The notes under the pieces were generated by a model that was not told the origin of the DNA, did not search any database, and worked only from the letters and a program-made list of their open reading frames with translations. A stretch of DNA of 64,000 nucleotides, from the NCBI GenBank assembly GCA_026693085.1, contig JAPLNB010000380.1, positions 1-64,000 of the forward strand, given 5' to 3'. Position 1 is the stretch's first letter, and the number at the start of each line of letters is the position of its first letter. Source of the DNA: Planctomycetota bacterium (GTDB lineage Bacteria > Planctomycetota > Phycisphaerae > Tepidisphaerales > Tepidisphaeraceae). The translations under genes were made by a program, and so were the position numbers. Shown piece after piece: positions 56,781-64,000 of the stretch.

Positions 56781-58301
56781 TTAGTCAGCGAGCTTCTTGA
56801 TCTTCACATTGCGGTACCAGACGGCGCCGCCGTGGTCCTGCAGGCCGATGTACCCTTCCCTGGGGAAATCCTTCACCGGATTCTTGAACTTGTTCTTCGC
56901 TCCATCCGGGTTCTTCTGGGCCTCGGTCCACTGGTCCAGATCCATGTCAATGATCTGCTGCTCGTTCATGACGATCTGGATTTTGTTCTGGTTGGCCGTG
57001 ATGACCATGTGGTTCCACTCACCGGCAGCTTTGTCGGGCTGCTTGCTCGGCGCCAGGCAGTCGTAGACCGCGCCGCAGCTATACTTGCTGGTTTTCTGGC
57101 CAGCCGAGTCGAAGATCTGAATCTCAATGCCGGTCTGGACATTGTCCTTCGGGTTGCCGGTGCGGATGAAGATGCCGCTGTTGGTGCCCTTGGCAACTTT
57201 GAACTCCACATCCAGCACGAAATCGCCGAACTTGTCCTCGGTCCACATGTCGCCGGCGCCTTTTTTCCAGGCCAGGGCGCCGTCTTCGATCGGCCACGTG
57301 CCCTTCCACCCAGCCAGGTCTTTGCCATTGAACAGCGGCTTGAATCCGTCCGCGACGTCGGCGGCAAGGATCACTCTGCCGGTGTCTGCGGAAGCGGCGA
57401 GCTTGGCAGTGGGGGTGGCGTCGGCCTTCAGATCGCCCATGGCATACTGAACCCCGTCAAGGTAGTGCTGGAGGATCGCGGGATTCCAGAAGAGCGGGTG
57501 CTGATGGCCGAAGGAGCAATAGAACACGCGGCCCTGGCCGACCTCGCGAATCCAACTGATCGCGTAGTCGTGGTCATTGCGATTTTCGCCCTTTTTGAAG
57601 CCGGGCTTGGCTGGATCGTCCTGGATCTTTTTGGAATTCGGCAGGTCGATGCTCAGAAGGATGTGCAGCTTCTCGCGAGAGTAGGGATTCTTGAAAGTAT
57701 ACATCTCGTCGGTGATCGTGAAGCTTTGGCCCTTGAAGGCGGCGTTGATCGGGCTTTTGGGATCGTCAATCTTCACCGCGATGTCATAGAACGGATGGCC
57801 CTGGAAGTAGCCACCCATCATCTGGCCGTACTCGGCCCACTGGTAGAAGCAGTCCGTGGCGGCATGCGAGCCGGCGATCCCTTTGCCGTTCTTGACGAAG
57901 TTGATGAGGCTGTCCTTGAGGCGGGCCTTGGTTTGGGCGTCTTTGCCGTCAAACAGTTCGCCGGTGTTGCTCATCATCATGACGGCGTCGAATTGGGCGA
58001 GCTTCTCCGGCTCGAATATCGAGATGTCTTCGCTGATTGTCGTTTCCCAGGCGCCGGTCTTCTTGCCGATGATTTCCATGGCCTTGGCGCCAATGGGAAT
58101 CACATCGTGATAGAACCCCTTGGTCAGCGTGAACACCAGCAGCTTGCGCGCTTTGGCCGGCTGAACAGTGGCTTTTTCCGGCGCGGCCGCGGTAACCTTC
58201 TTGATCACCTCGTCGGTCAGGACATTCTTCCTCTCGGCCGCGAATCCCGTCAGCGACAACGCGCCGATGGCAATCGCGATAATCGTTCCTTTCAGGCTCA
58301 T
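56781..58301 (-). CDS. ThuA-like domain fused to a DUF1080 domain
   Basis: 506 residues with a signal peptide (TIIAIAIGALSLTGFAAE). Residues 50-300 are a ThuA (trehalose-utilisation, GATase-like) domain: KLLVFTLTKGFYHDVIP, GSHAATDCFYQW and GRVFYCSFGHQHPLFW. Residues 310-506 form a DUF1080 jelly roll: FKPLFNGKDLAGWKG, VEFKVAKGTNSGIFIR, YIGLQDHGGAVWYRNVKIKKL. The fusion joins two functions that often stand apart in planctomycete sugar clusters, and it abuts a Gfo/Idh/MocA gene. Together they fit stepwise oxidation and cleavage of disaccharides through 3-keto sugars in the periplasm; the role of ThuA is not established. Confidence 0.92.
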   Translation of the reverse strand: MSLKGTIIAIAIGALSLTGFAAERKNVLTDEVIKKVTAAAPEKATVQPAKARKLLVFTLTKGFYHDVIPIGAKAMEIIGKKTGAWETTISEDISIFEPEKLAQFDAVMMMSNTGELFDGKDAQTKARLKDSLINFVKNGKGIAGSHAATDCFYQWAEYGQMMGGYFQGHPFYDIAVKIDDPKSPINAAFKGQSFTITDEMYTFKNPYSREKLHILLSIDLPNSKKIQDDPAKPGFKKGENRNDHDYAISWIREVGQGRVFYCSFGHQHPLFWNPAILQHYLDGVQYAMGDLKADATPTAKLAASADTGRVILAADVADGFKPLFNGKDLAGWKGTWPIEDGALAWKKGAGDMWTEDKFGDFVLDVEFKVAKGTNSGIFIRTGNPKDNVQTGIEIQIFDSAGQKTSKYSCGAVYDCLAPSKQPDKAAGEWNHMVITANQNKIQIVMNEQQIIDMDLDQWTEAQKNPDGAKNKFKNPVKDFPREGYIGLQDHGGAVWYRNVKIKKLAD

Positions 58302-58403
58302 ATGCGGTCTCCAAAAAAGTGTTATTGACTGCTCCTGTATAGTCAGACACCGGCGCCGGCGTTGTGTTGGTGAGACAGGGTTCCGGGGCAGGCACGAGGG
58401 TCG

Positions 58404-60392
58404 CTATTTCATCGCGGGGATTTTCAGGAATGCCTCCCACAGGTCGGATTGAACATGGACGATCAGCAGCACGTGCGGACGCAGGCCGAAAAAATCCGGG
58501 TTTGCATAGCCGGGCTTCAACTGCTCCGCCACAGCCGGCTCCAGCTCCGTTGAAGTGATGATCACCGGGGCATTAATCATCGTCTGAGCATTTACGCCCT
58601 CGGCTGCGCCTTGGCGGACCGCCGAATCGACGTCGGGCCAGTATCCGATATTCGAAAATGACCGCAAATACCACGGGATCGGCCAGATGTCCTTCGTAAA
58701 CACATTGATGCGCATCTCGCGGCCCTTGGGATGGACCTTGGCCAGTCGCTCGATCCGCTCGATCAGTTCGTACATCGTCAGACCGGGATGTGAGTAGACA
58801 TAGGGGTTGCGCTGGTCGCAGTACAACGACAACTTGCGCTGGCCATAGTAGGAGGGGGAATTCAGCCGATACGCCTGCCACCCCAATTGGGCCGACCCGG
58901 CCAATAGCACCAACGCCATCAGCGTCATCGGCACCACCCGCCGCGTCAACCACAGAAATGTCGCCACAATCGCCCCGGCCAGCGAAATCAACACACCGTC
59001 GTAGATCGAGTCACCCCGGTACATCTGCCAGCCGAAATACCCCGCTGCCGCCAGCGGCAAGAGCATCGTGATAATCTGCGGGACCAGATGCCGCATCCCC
59101 CGCACGAGCGCGACGGCCCCGATGCCACCCAGCAGGATCATGCCATGAAGAAAGCCCAGCAGGCACCACGGGGTCTTGTACGGAATGGCCGCGTACGCCG
59201 CAGTGAGGATCAGCGTGTAGAACAGGAGGAACAACCGGAATCGCCGGCGTAGATGATCGACGCCGGGCGGCTCGTTGGCCGCCACCGATGCCGTTGGCTC
59301 GACCGCCGGGGCGGCGGCGGAGATACGCTCAGTCGAGAACACCCCCGTCAGCGCACCGACGATCATCTGCGTACTCTCCTGCTGCGACAACGCAAGGACC
59401 GCTCTGCCGCCAGACGCCGCCTGCAACGCAACCCTTGGCCGAGTAAACACAGCAACCAGCCCCCCCACCGCCGCCAGCGTCAGGATCAGGCCCTCACTGA
59501 ACCACAACCGCCCATATTGGGTCCACGCCAGCAGCTTCAGATAGTAATCCCACGGATGATTGTGATCGGTGTTGCCGGTCCCGCGACTGAAATAGGTCTT
59601 GTACGCAAGCACGGAATTCCATGGCCCGCGAACGGCAGCCAGCAGTTTCTCCTTGCCCGTCGGCGCCTGGGCTGCTTCCATGAAGAAGCCGGACAGAAAC
59701 AGTGAGGCAATGAGAATGGCGCCCAGAGCAGCAATGACAAACACCCCCCACCTGAACAGCCCCCGTGCCGCATCGCGCTGGCCATCAATCCATCGCACCC
59801 ACAGCATCGTCAGGACCGCCGCCCCACCCATCGCCGCCAACTGGATAACCCACGTTTCCTTCGTCGCATGCATCATCCCCAGGCACAGCCCACACAGGAT
59901 CGCCCAACCCGCCTTGCCGCTCCGCGCATACCGGCAACCCGATGCAATCGCCACGAACGTGAAGAACACCAGCAGCATTTCCTGGATGTAGTACCGGCTG
60001 TAGAAGACCATGGCCGACGAAACCGCCGTCAGAACACCCGCCCACACCGTCTCCCACCCGCCCATTTCTCGCCGCACCAGCCACAACGCCAACACCAGGC
60101 CCGCACCGAAAATGGCGGGCACAATACGGTAATACGCTTCGCTGGCATCCATGTAGCCACGACCCGTGATCCACATCACCGGGAGCGTGAAGTAGTGGAG
60201 CGTCGGGCCATGGTATTCCTTCGGATCATACTGAAAACTGCCGGTGTCCTGCAGCTCCCCGAACTTCACGGCGTGAATGGCCTCATCCCCGTGAAACGGC
60301 CGGGCAGTGAGACGCGGAGCGCGGAATACCAGCGCGCCCGCCGTGATCAGCAGCAGGGCCAGCGCGAGGGTCCAACGGTTGCTTGTCATCAT
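58404..60392 (-). CDS. Agl23-like membrane glycosyltransferase (TIGR03663 family)
   Basis: 662 residues with about twelve membrane helices. The N-terminus ALVFRAPRLTARPFHGDEAIHAVKFGEL has the GDE acidic motif of GT-C/PMT-like enzymes, and KEYHGPTLHYFTLPV follows; this pair defines the flippase activity-associated Agl23 family. The last 150 residues (from LYCDQRNPYVYSHPGLTMYELIERIERLAKVHP, in part) form a periplasmic domain. Transfer of sugars from lipid carriers to proteins or glycans is the expected reaction. The two Met at the start (60392, 60389) are equally possible. Confidence 0.88.
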   Translation of the reverse strand: MMTSNRWTLALALLLITAGALVFRAPRLTARPFHGDEAIHAVKFGELQDTGSFQYDPKEYHGPTLHYFTLPVMWITGRGYMDASEAYYRIVPAIFGAGLVLALWLVRREMGGWETVWAGVLTAVSSAMVFYSRYYIQEMLLVFFTFVAIASGCRYARSGKAGWAILCGLCLGMMHATKETWVIQLAAMGGAAVLTMLWVRWIDGQRDAARGLFRWGVFVIAALGAILIASLFLSGFFMEAAQAPTGKEKLLAAVRGPWNSVLAYKTYFSRGTGNTDHNHPWDYYLKLLAWTQYGRLWFSEGLILTLAAVGGLVAVFTRPRVALQAASGGRAVLALSQQESTQMIVGALTGVFSTERISAAAPAVEPTASVAANEPPGVDHLRRRFRLFLLFYTLILTAAYAAIPYKTPWCLLGFLHGMILLGGIGAVALVRGMRHLVPQIITMLLPLAAAGYFGWQMYRGDSIYDGVLISLAGAIVATFLWLTRRVVPMTLMALVLLAGSAQLGWQAYRLNSPSYYGQRKLSLYCDQRNPYVYSHPGLTMYELIERIERLAKVHPKGREMRINVFTKDIWPIPWYLRSFSNIGYWPDVDSAVRQGAAEGVNAQTMINAPVIITSTELEPAVAEQLKPGYANPDFFGLRPHVLLIVHVQSDLWEAFLKIPAMK

Positions 60393-60428
60393 GAGTGTTT
60401 TTACGCCGTGCAGCGATGCCCATTTGTA

Positions 60429-61181
60429 TCATTTGCCGGGCACGCCGTATACCTCGACCTCGGTGTAATGATTGGTATCCCCTTCCGTTCCGCCGTTGCT
60501 GTAGAGCCGGACGTAACGGCCCTTGACCTGGCCTTGGGTCTCGATCAGCTTGCCCTCGTAGCTCTCCGCGTACATCAGGTCTTTGCCGATGCCCATCCCC
60601 AGGCTGTTGTCGATGTCATTGTTGTAGACCGCCTGCACATTCGTAATGAAATCGAGGTCGTCGCAAACTTGGACCAACACGTCCTTGTAAATGCGCGGAT
60701 CGCTGTGCCGGTGCCAGATGACGATGCCCCACACGTCCCCGGCTTTTCCCAGATCAATCTGCACCCACTGCTTGCCAGGCCCCAGCTCAACGGATCTTCC
60801 GTCGAGTGCTTCTTTATCCCCATCCGTCACCATCTCAAGCTTGCCCACAAGCGGCTCCGTGTCGCTGCCGGTGACCGGGCGCTTTGCGGCAAGATTGACC
60901 ACGCCCGCCGGCGCCTGCAGCGGCGCCCTGGGGCCCTTCCGGGCAGGCTCCAACACATATCCGAGAGGCACATCCTTGCGGGTGCCAATAAACGCTGGCT
61001 TCGGCAACGAAATCGCAACGGCCGTCAGCCCGGGTAACGCACCCCGAGTCGTCGGCTGCGTCGCGGGAGCGATTGTTTTCACAGGCTTCGGCTCCTCGCA
61101 ACCAACAGCCAGCCACGCAAGGCAGACCATCAACACCGCCATCTGAGCGGAACCCGATGCTCTTGCTCGTGTGAACATCAT
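60429..61181 (-). CDS. Discoidin-like (F5/8 type C) lipoprotein
   Basis: 250 residues. Signal with lipobox (AVLMVCLAWLAVGC, then EEPKP), a proline-rich linker to about residue 90, and a galactose-binding-like beta-sandwich: VNLAAKRPVTGSD, MVTDGDKEALDG, QWVQIDLGKAGDVWGIVIWHRHSDPRIYKDV and GRYVRLYSNGG (family blocks). Such domains bind sugars or cell-surface ligands and anchor enzymes to glycans. It is upstream of the Agl23-like gene on the same strand, with a 36-bp gap, so both may serve one surface glycan. Confidence 0.85.
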   Translation of the reverse strand: MMFTRARASGSAQMAVLMVCLAWLAVGCEEPKPVKTIAPATQPTTRGALPGLTAVAISLPKPAFIGTRKDVPLGYVLEPARKGPRAPLQAPAGVVNLAAKRPVTGSDTEPLVGKLEMVTDGDKEALDGRSVELGPGKQWVQIDLGKAGDVWGIVIWHRHSDPRIYKDVLVQVCDDLDFITNVQAVYNNDIDNSLGMGIGKDLMYAESYEGKLIETQGQVKGRYVRLYSNGGTEGDTNHYTEVEVYGVPGK

Positions 61182-61423
61182 GACCTCCTAACAAGAAATA
61201 CCGGCAGCCCAAGCAGCGTGTTGATAGATTCCGTGCGTAAGCAGAATCGCGCAGGAGCAGGCCTTGCCGCCTCCATCCGCCCACACCACCGGACTTACGC
61301 ATCGTATCCGGCAGTATCCCTCAACGATTCACCGGCTGGTGCTGGCCGCGGTGATTGATGTCGAAGGGCTTGGCCGCGTCGGGGCCCGTTGGCCTGGCGT
61401 TCGCTATCACGTTGCCAAGTTGC

Positions 61424-61429
61424 TATGAT
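61424..61429 (+). promoter_or_regulatory. Possible -10 element of a leaderless GroES-like transcript
   Basis: TATGAT ends 8 bp before the ATG at 61438; there is no Shine-Dalgarno site. Confidence 0.35.
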
Positions 61430-61437
61430 ATCGGCAT

Positions 61438-61845
61438 ATGGCGACCAGAGGTTCCAAACGACGCAATGAATACGACATCATCGAGCCCATCGGCAAACGC
61501 GTCGTTATCCGCAAGGATGAGAACAAACGGGAAACCAAGAGCGGCATTGCCCTGCCCGACAGCCACGAGATCCTCGTCATCACCGGCCGCATCATCTCCA
61601 TCGGCAAGGAAATCGAGAACGACGACAACTACACCATCAACCAATACGACAAGGTCCTGTTCGACCCCCGCGAAGCCATTCCGGTCGAGTTGGAACATGA
61701 CAACAAGCTGTTCGTCGTCCATATCGACCGCGTCCTGGCGATCTTCCGCCGATCCGAGCAACGGAAGCCCGGCGCTGCCCATGGCTCAGACGCTACCGAC
61801 CTGCCTGATGAGGAAACCGGCCCGGACGCGTCGGATGATGCTTAG
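61438..61845 (+). CDS. GroES-like co-chaperonin
   Basis: 135 residues with a Cpn10 fold: IIEPIGKRVVIRKDENKRETKSGIALPDS (N-terminal strand and mobile loop, in part), VITGRIISIGKEI and YDKVLFDPREA. GroES normally has about 95 residues; here an acidic tail of about 30 (ATDLPDEETGPDASDD) is added, and groEL is not adjacent. The mobile loop SGIALP resembles the IVL tripeptide site only loosely. A second, divergent GroES, as planctomycetes often have, is the probable identity. It may be translated from a leaderless mRNA. Confidence 0.85.
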   Translation: MATRGSKRRNEYDIIEPIGKRVVIRKDENKRETKSGIALPDSHEILVITGRIISIGKEIENDDNYTINQYDKVLFDPREAIPVELEHDNKLFVVHIDRVLAIFRRSEQRKPGAAHGSDATDLPDEETGPDASDDA

Positions 61846-61892
61846 GCGCACCGTCCGCACTCCGCACCCACGTCGCCGTGTTGCCACCCCAA

Positions 61893-62105
61893 TTACACCG
61901 GCAACCCAAACCACTGCCTCGGCTGCCGACAGAGCGTGCCCCCAATCTTGAATCTGTGACATGCCTCAGGGCGCCTGTCGTAAATCATGCAGCTACAACG
62001 CACCCCGATGCACCCCGCCAGCGTGCTGCACACGCGATATCCCTCTCCGGTGAGGCATGTCTCCGGCGTAGCGATGGACGCCAAGGAACTACTCTTATCT
62101 CGCAA
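61893..62105 (-). pseudogene. YkgJ-family cysteine cluster protein, C-terminal fragment
   Basis: A TTG-started frame of 70 codons reads through CSTLAGCIGVRCSCMIYDRRPEACHRFKIGGTLCRQPRQWFGLP (quoted in parts: GVRCSCMIYDRRPEAC, HRFKIGGTLC). This is the end of a YkgJ (CxxxCxxC-type zinc/iron chelator) protein with CxC...Y..RP..C. The N-terminal CxxC part should lie upstream, but an in-frame stop follows; another frame there shows ADCGHCGG near 62200, so a frameshift is likely. The rest of the 61846-62338 gap shows nothing further. Confidence 0.5.
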
Positions 62106-62338
62106 CTATTGCCAGTTCGATCGCTTACGGCAACTCGACCGCCACCAATCGCCCCGCAAACGGACCCTGACGCACCGCCGCAGTGCCCACAATCTGCCCG
62201 CTCAGGCAAGCCACCAATCGCCCACGCAACAGTTGCTGCCGCGCGCGCCCATTGACAAAGCCCGCCGTCTACGGGAAAACGGACACGTCGCGGCGAACCG
62301 GGACGCCTGTCGGGCAACCACAAACTGGCAATTACTCA

Positions 62339-63226
62339 ATGTATCGAACCTGGGTCATTCTTCGGCACACTTTCATCGAAGCGGTCGTCCAGCCCATCTA
62401 CTCCCTGCTGCTCGGCCTGGGCAGCGCCATCCTCGTCATCTTCGGCCTGCTCCCGTTTTTCACCCTCGGCGAAGACACCGTGATGTACAAATCCGTCGGC
62501 CTCGACGTCATCCTCCTGCTCGTTCTGATCACCACCCTCTTTGCCACCAGCAAGTCCGTCTTCGAGGAAATCGAAGACCGCACGATGCTCACGCTCATGA
62601 GCAAACCCCTCAAGCGATGGGAGGTCCTGCTCGGCAAATACCTCGGCATCGTGGCCGCTTCGCTCCTGGCCGTCATCATCCTTGGCGTCGTCATCTGCCT
62701 GGCCACCTGGTGGCGAGTCCCCGGCGATTACATGCTCAGCACCCGGACAATCGATGACCAGGAACTGCGGAAAGTCCTCGGCTTCCGCATGATGCATCTC
62801 TCGGGCTTGATCGCGGAGCTGGTGCTGAAATGGCTCCAGATCGCCGTCCTGGCTGCCGTCGGCGTCGCCCTCAGCACGCGCGTATCGCTGGTCGTGAACC
62901 TGCCCGTGGTGATCTTCATCTACATCGCCGGCAACCTGACTCGCTTCCTCTACCCGCTCGAAGGCCAAGGCTTCGCCGTCAAAGCCCTTGCCTACGCCGT
63001 CACCACAGTCCTGCCCTACCTGGAGAACTTCGACCTCAGCGGCGCTACGCTCTACAAGCGGATCGCGATATATCAGTTCGCCGAGGACCGCTCGGCCGTG
63101 CAGCTTGCCGCCATCTGGAAATACGTCGCATGGGCCGTCGGCTACGCCGCCGTCTACATCTTCTTCGCCCTCACGGCCGGCCTGTGGCTCTTCCACAACC
63201 GCGAGCTCGGCGGGGCCGAAGGTTAA
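62339..63226 (+). CDS. ABC-2 type transporter permease (NosY/GldF-like)
   Basis: 295 residues with six membrane helices in the ABC-2 pattern: VVQPIYSLLLGLGSAILVIFGLLPF, SVGLDVILLLVLITTLFATSKSVFEEIEDRTMLTLMSKPLKRWEVLLGKYLG (the conserved amphipathic coupling region EEIEDRTMLTLMSKP in part), AASLLAVIILGVVICLATWW, VLKWLQIAVLAAVGVALSTRVS, FIYIAGNLTRFLYPLEG and AVGYAAVYIFFALTAGLWLF. No ATPase gene is adjacent in the window; nearby only nagB (convergent). No ribosome binding site is visible at 62339. Confidence 0.85.
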   Translation: MYRTWVILRHTFIEAVVQPIYSLLLGLGSAILVIFGLLPFFTLGEDTVMYKSVGLDVILLLVLITTLFATSKSVFEEIEDRTMLTLMSKPLKRWEVLLGKYLGIVAASLLAVIILGVVICLATWWRVPGDYMLSTRTIDDQELRKVLGFRMMHLSGLIAELVLKWLQIAVLAAVGVALSTRVSLVVNLPVVIFIYIAGNLTRFLYPLEGQGFAVKALAYAVTTVLPYLENFDLSGATLYKRIAIYQFAEDRSAVQLAAIWKYVAWAVGYAAVYIFFALTAGLWLFHNRELGGAEG

Positions 63227-63244
63227 TCGTCCACCCCCTGACGA

Positions 63245-63985
63245 TCACAATGTCGCCAAAGAAACGGCCTCCCTGTCGGACAGGCAGACGACCGACGGAT
63301 GCATCCAAAGCATGGAAGCCGGGAAGTCGGTGCTGATCTCGCGGCCCATCAGCCGGCGCATGGGCTGGGCTTTGTGCGATCCATTGACCAATAAAAGGAT
63401 CTGCCGGGCGTGCATGATGTCGGCCATGCCCAATGTCAGACCATACGCCGGAGCGCGGCCGGTTCCCGTGAGCATGGGATGCCCGAGGGTTGATCGACTG
63501 AGTTGCGCAACGTGGGCACGCGACCGCAGCGTAGCGGCTGGCTCGTTCAGACCCAGATGGCCGTTGGCCCCCAGCCCCAGGACGCACAGGCCGATCGGCC
63601 CAGCCTCGGCAAGCCACTGGTCAATGCGGCCGCATTCAGCCGCCGGGTCTGTTGCGTTGCTTACAAATCCCTCGTACCGCTCGCGGCCGATTCCCAGAGG
63701 CCCCAGGAAGTGTTCTCGCAGGTACGACTCGCACGTGCACGGGTCGTCCATGGCAACCCCGACCCACTCGTCGAGTTTCAGCGTGCGAAGACGATCGCAC
63801 GAGACCAAGCCGTTCCGGCATCGCTCGGCCAGCAGTTGGTAGATCCTCTTTGGCGATGATCCGGTGGCCAGGCACAAAAGAAGATCCGGCTCACGCGCAA
63901 TCTGCTCGGCAAGGTGACAGGCAGCGGCCCGGCTCATGGCCTCGTAGTCGGTGGCGACCGTCAATTGAAAACTGGGCATGGGCAT
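63245..63985 (-). CDS. nagB: Glucosamine-6-phosphate deaminase
   Basis: 246 residues; converts glucosamine 6-phosphate to fructose 6-phosphate and ammonia. The SIS-like Rossmann signature LLLCLATGSSPKRIYQLL is at the N-terminus, LKLDEWVGV holds the catalytic Asp (D72-type), LGLGANGHLGLNEPA contains the substrate-binding GHxxxNEP with the catalytic His, and the allosteric C-terminal region is shortened, as in the NagB2 or monomeric types. Start at 63985 (MPMPSFQLTVA); the 15 bp to the window end are not informative. It completes amino-sugar use from chitin or peptidoglycan. Confidence 0.9.
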   Translation of the reverse strand: MPMPSFQLTVATDYEAMSRAAACHLAEQIAREPDLLLCLATGSSPKRIYQLLAERCRNGLVSCDRLRTLKLDEWVGVAMDDPCTCESYLREHFLGPLGIGRERYEGFVSNATDPAAECGRIDQWLAEAGPIGLCVLGLGANGHLGLNEPAATLRSRAHVAQLSRSTLGHPMLTGTGRAPAYGLTLGMADIMHARQILLLVNGSHKAQPMRRLMGREISTDFPASMLWMHPSVVCLSDREAVSLATL

Positions 63986-64000
63986 GGGTGTTACTCACTT

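Noticed and set aside
55374-58328. A 984-codon plus-strand frame
   Set aside because: It lies antisense to two well-identified genes (Gfo/Idh/MocA and ThuA-DUF1080) and the gap between them; composition is that of a shadow.
1-64000. CRISPR array, tRNA or rRNA genes, integrase or transposase
   Set aside because: No regularly spaced 25-37-bp repeats, cloverleaf-like segments or recognisable recombinase motifs were seen on either strand by eye.

Overview
The window looks like chromosome from a high-GC planctomycete, most likely class Phycisphaerae or a relative. The evidence is the mix of families: a PEP-CTERM surface protein, an exported protein whose N-terminus ends in the planctomycete LESRQLLN-type motif, Tat-dependent Gfo/Idh/MocA oxidoreductases, ThuA and DUF1080 (3-keto-disaccharide hydrolase) proteins, an Agl23-like membrane glycosyltransferase, a large PQQ/TPR protein and a plant-type glucuronokinase. 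No rRNA, tRNA, CRISPR array, integrase or transposase was recognised.

Layout. 1-9.3 kb (minus strand): an exported Asp-box beta-propeller protein cut by the left edge, miaB, an Mla-type lipid transport operon (STAS, permease, ATPase, MCE protein) interrupted by a four-helix-bundle gene cassette, an RsbW-like kinase with a HEAT lipoprotein, and a cyclase-family hydrolase. 9.3-14.4 kb: DUF1080 protein, decayed Tat leader, pseudopilin, GH16 enzyme, methyltransferase and purB. 14.4-20.6 kb: a PEP-CTERM protein with its own strong promoter and terminator, then two alpha-glucan enzymes (a GH15 protein fused to a ferredoxin domain, and a GH57 protein) around a release-factor-like protein. 20.7-29.4 kb: oxidoreductase, small membrane protein, dCMP deaminase, ABC-F ATPase, acyltransferase, tRNA-binding protein, recN and a thioesterase. 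29.5-36.8 kb: an HtrA protease with a catalytically dead partner behind a consensus promoter, a clan GH-A-like hydrolase, pyruvate kinase and a lipoprotein. 36.8-48.5 kb (plus strand): glucuronokinase, galU, the 1616-residue PQQ/TPR protein, nfu, tadA, galE, a response regulator and rsgA, with one opposing gene made of HNH-associated repeats. 48.6-61.2 kb (minus strand): a cyclophilin-PKD-RTX surface protein, GT2, a seven-haem cytochrome with its membrane partner, oxidoreductase, ThuA-DUF1080, Agl23-like protein and a discoidin lipoprotein. 61.4-64 kb: GroES-like protein, a broken YkgJ gene, an ABC-2 permease and nagB.

The strongest unexplained signal is a set of period-7 repeats at gene junctions. 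Two inverted arrays (CATTCG followed by AAAATCG heptads) bound a complete four-helix-bundle gene that sits exactly between the mlaE stop and the mlaF start. The same module occurs alone at 22,983-23,017, a variant array forms the leader of purB, an inverted pair of TCACGTA-type heptads without a gene lies between rsgA and its convergent neighbour, and an ATGATGA-type array forms the thioesterase/membrane-protein junction. This suggests a small repeat-bounded cassette system with filled and empty sites.

Metabolically the window suggests a polysaccharide-degrading heterotroph: GH16, GH15, GH57, a GH-A-like hydrolase, DUF1080/ThuA/Gfo-Idh-MocA proteins, nagB, and glucuronate and glucose activation through glucuronokinase, GalU and GalE.
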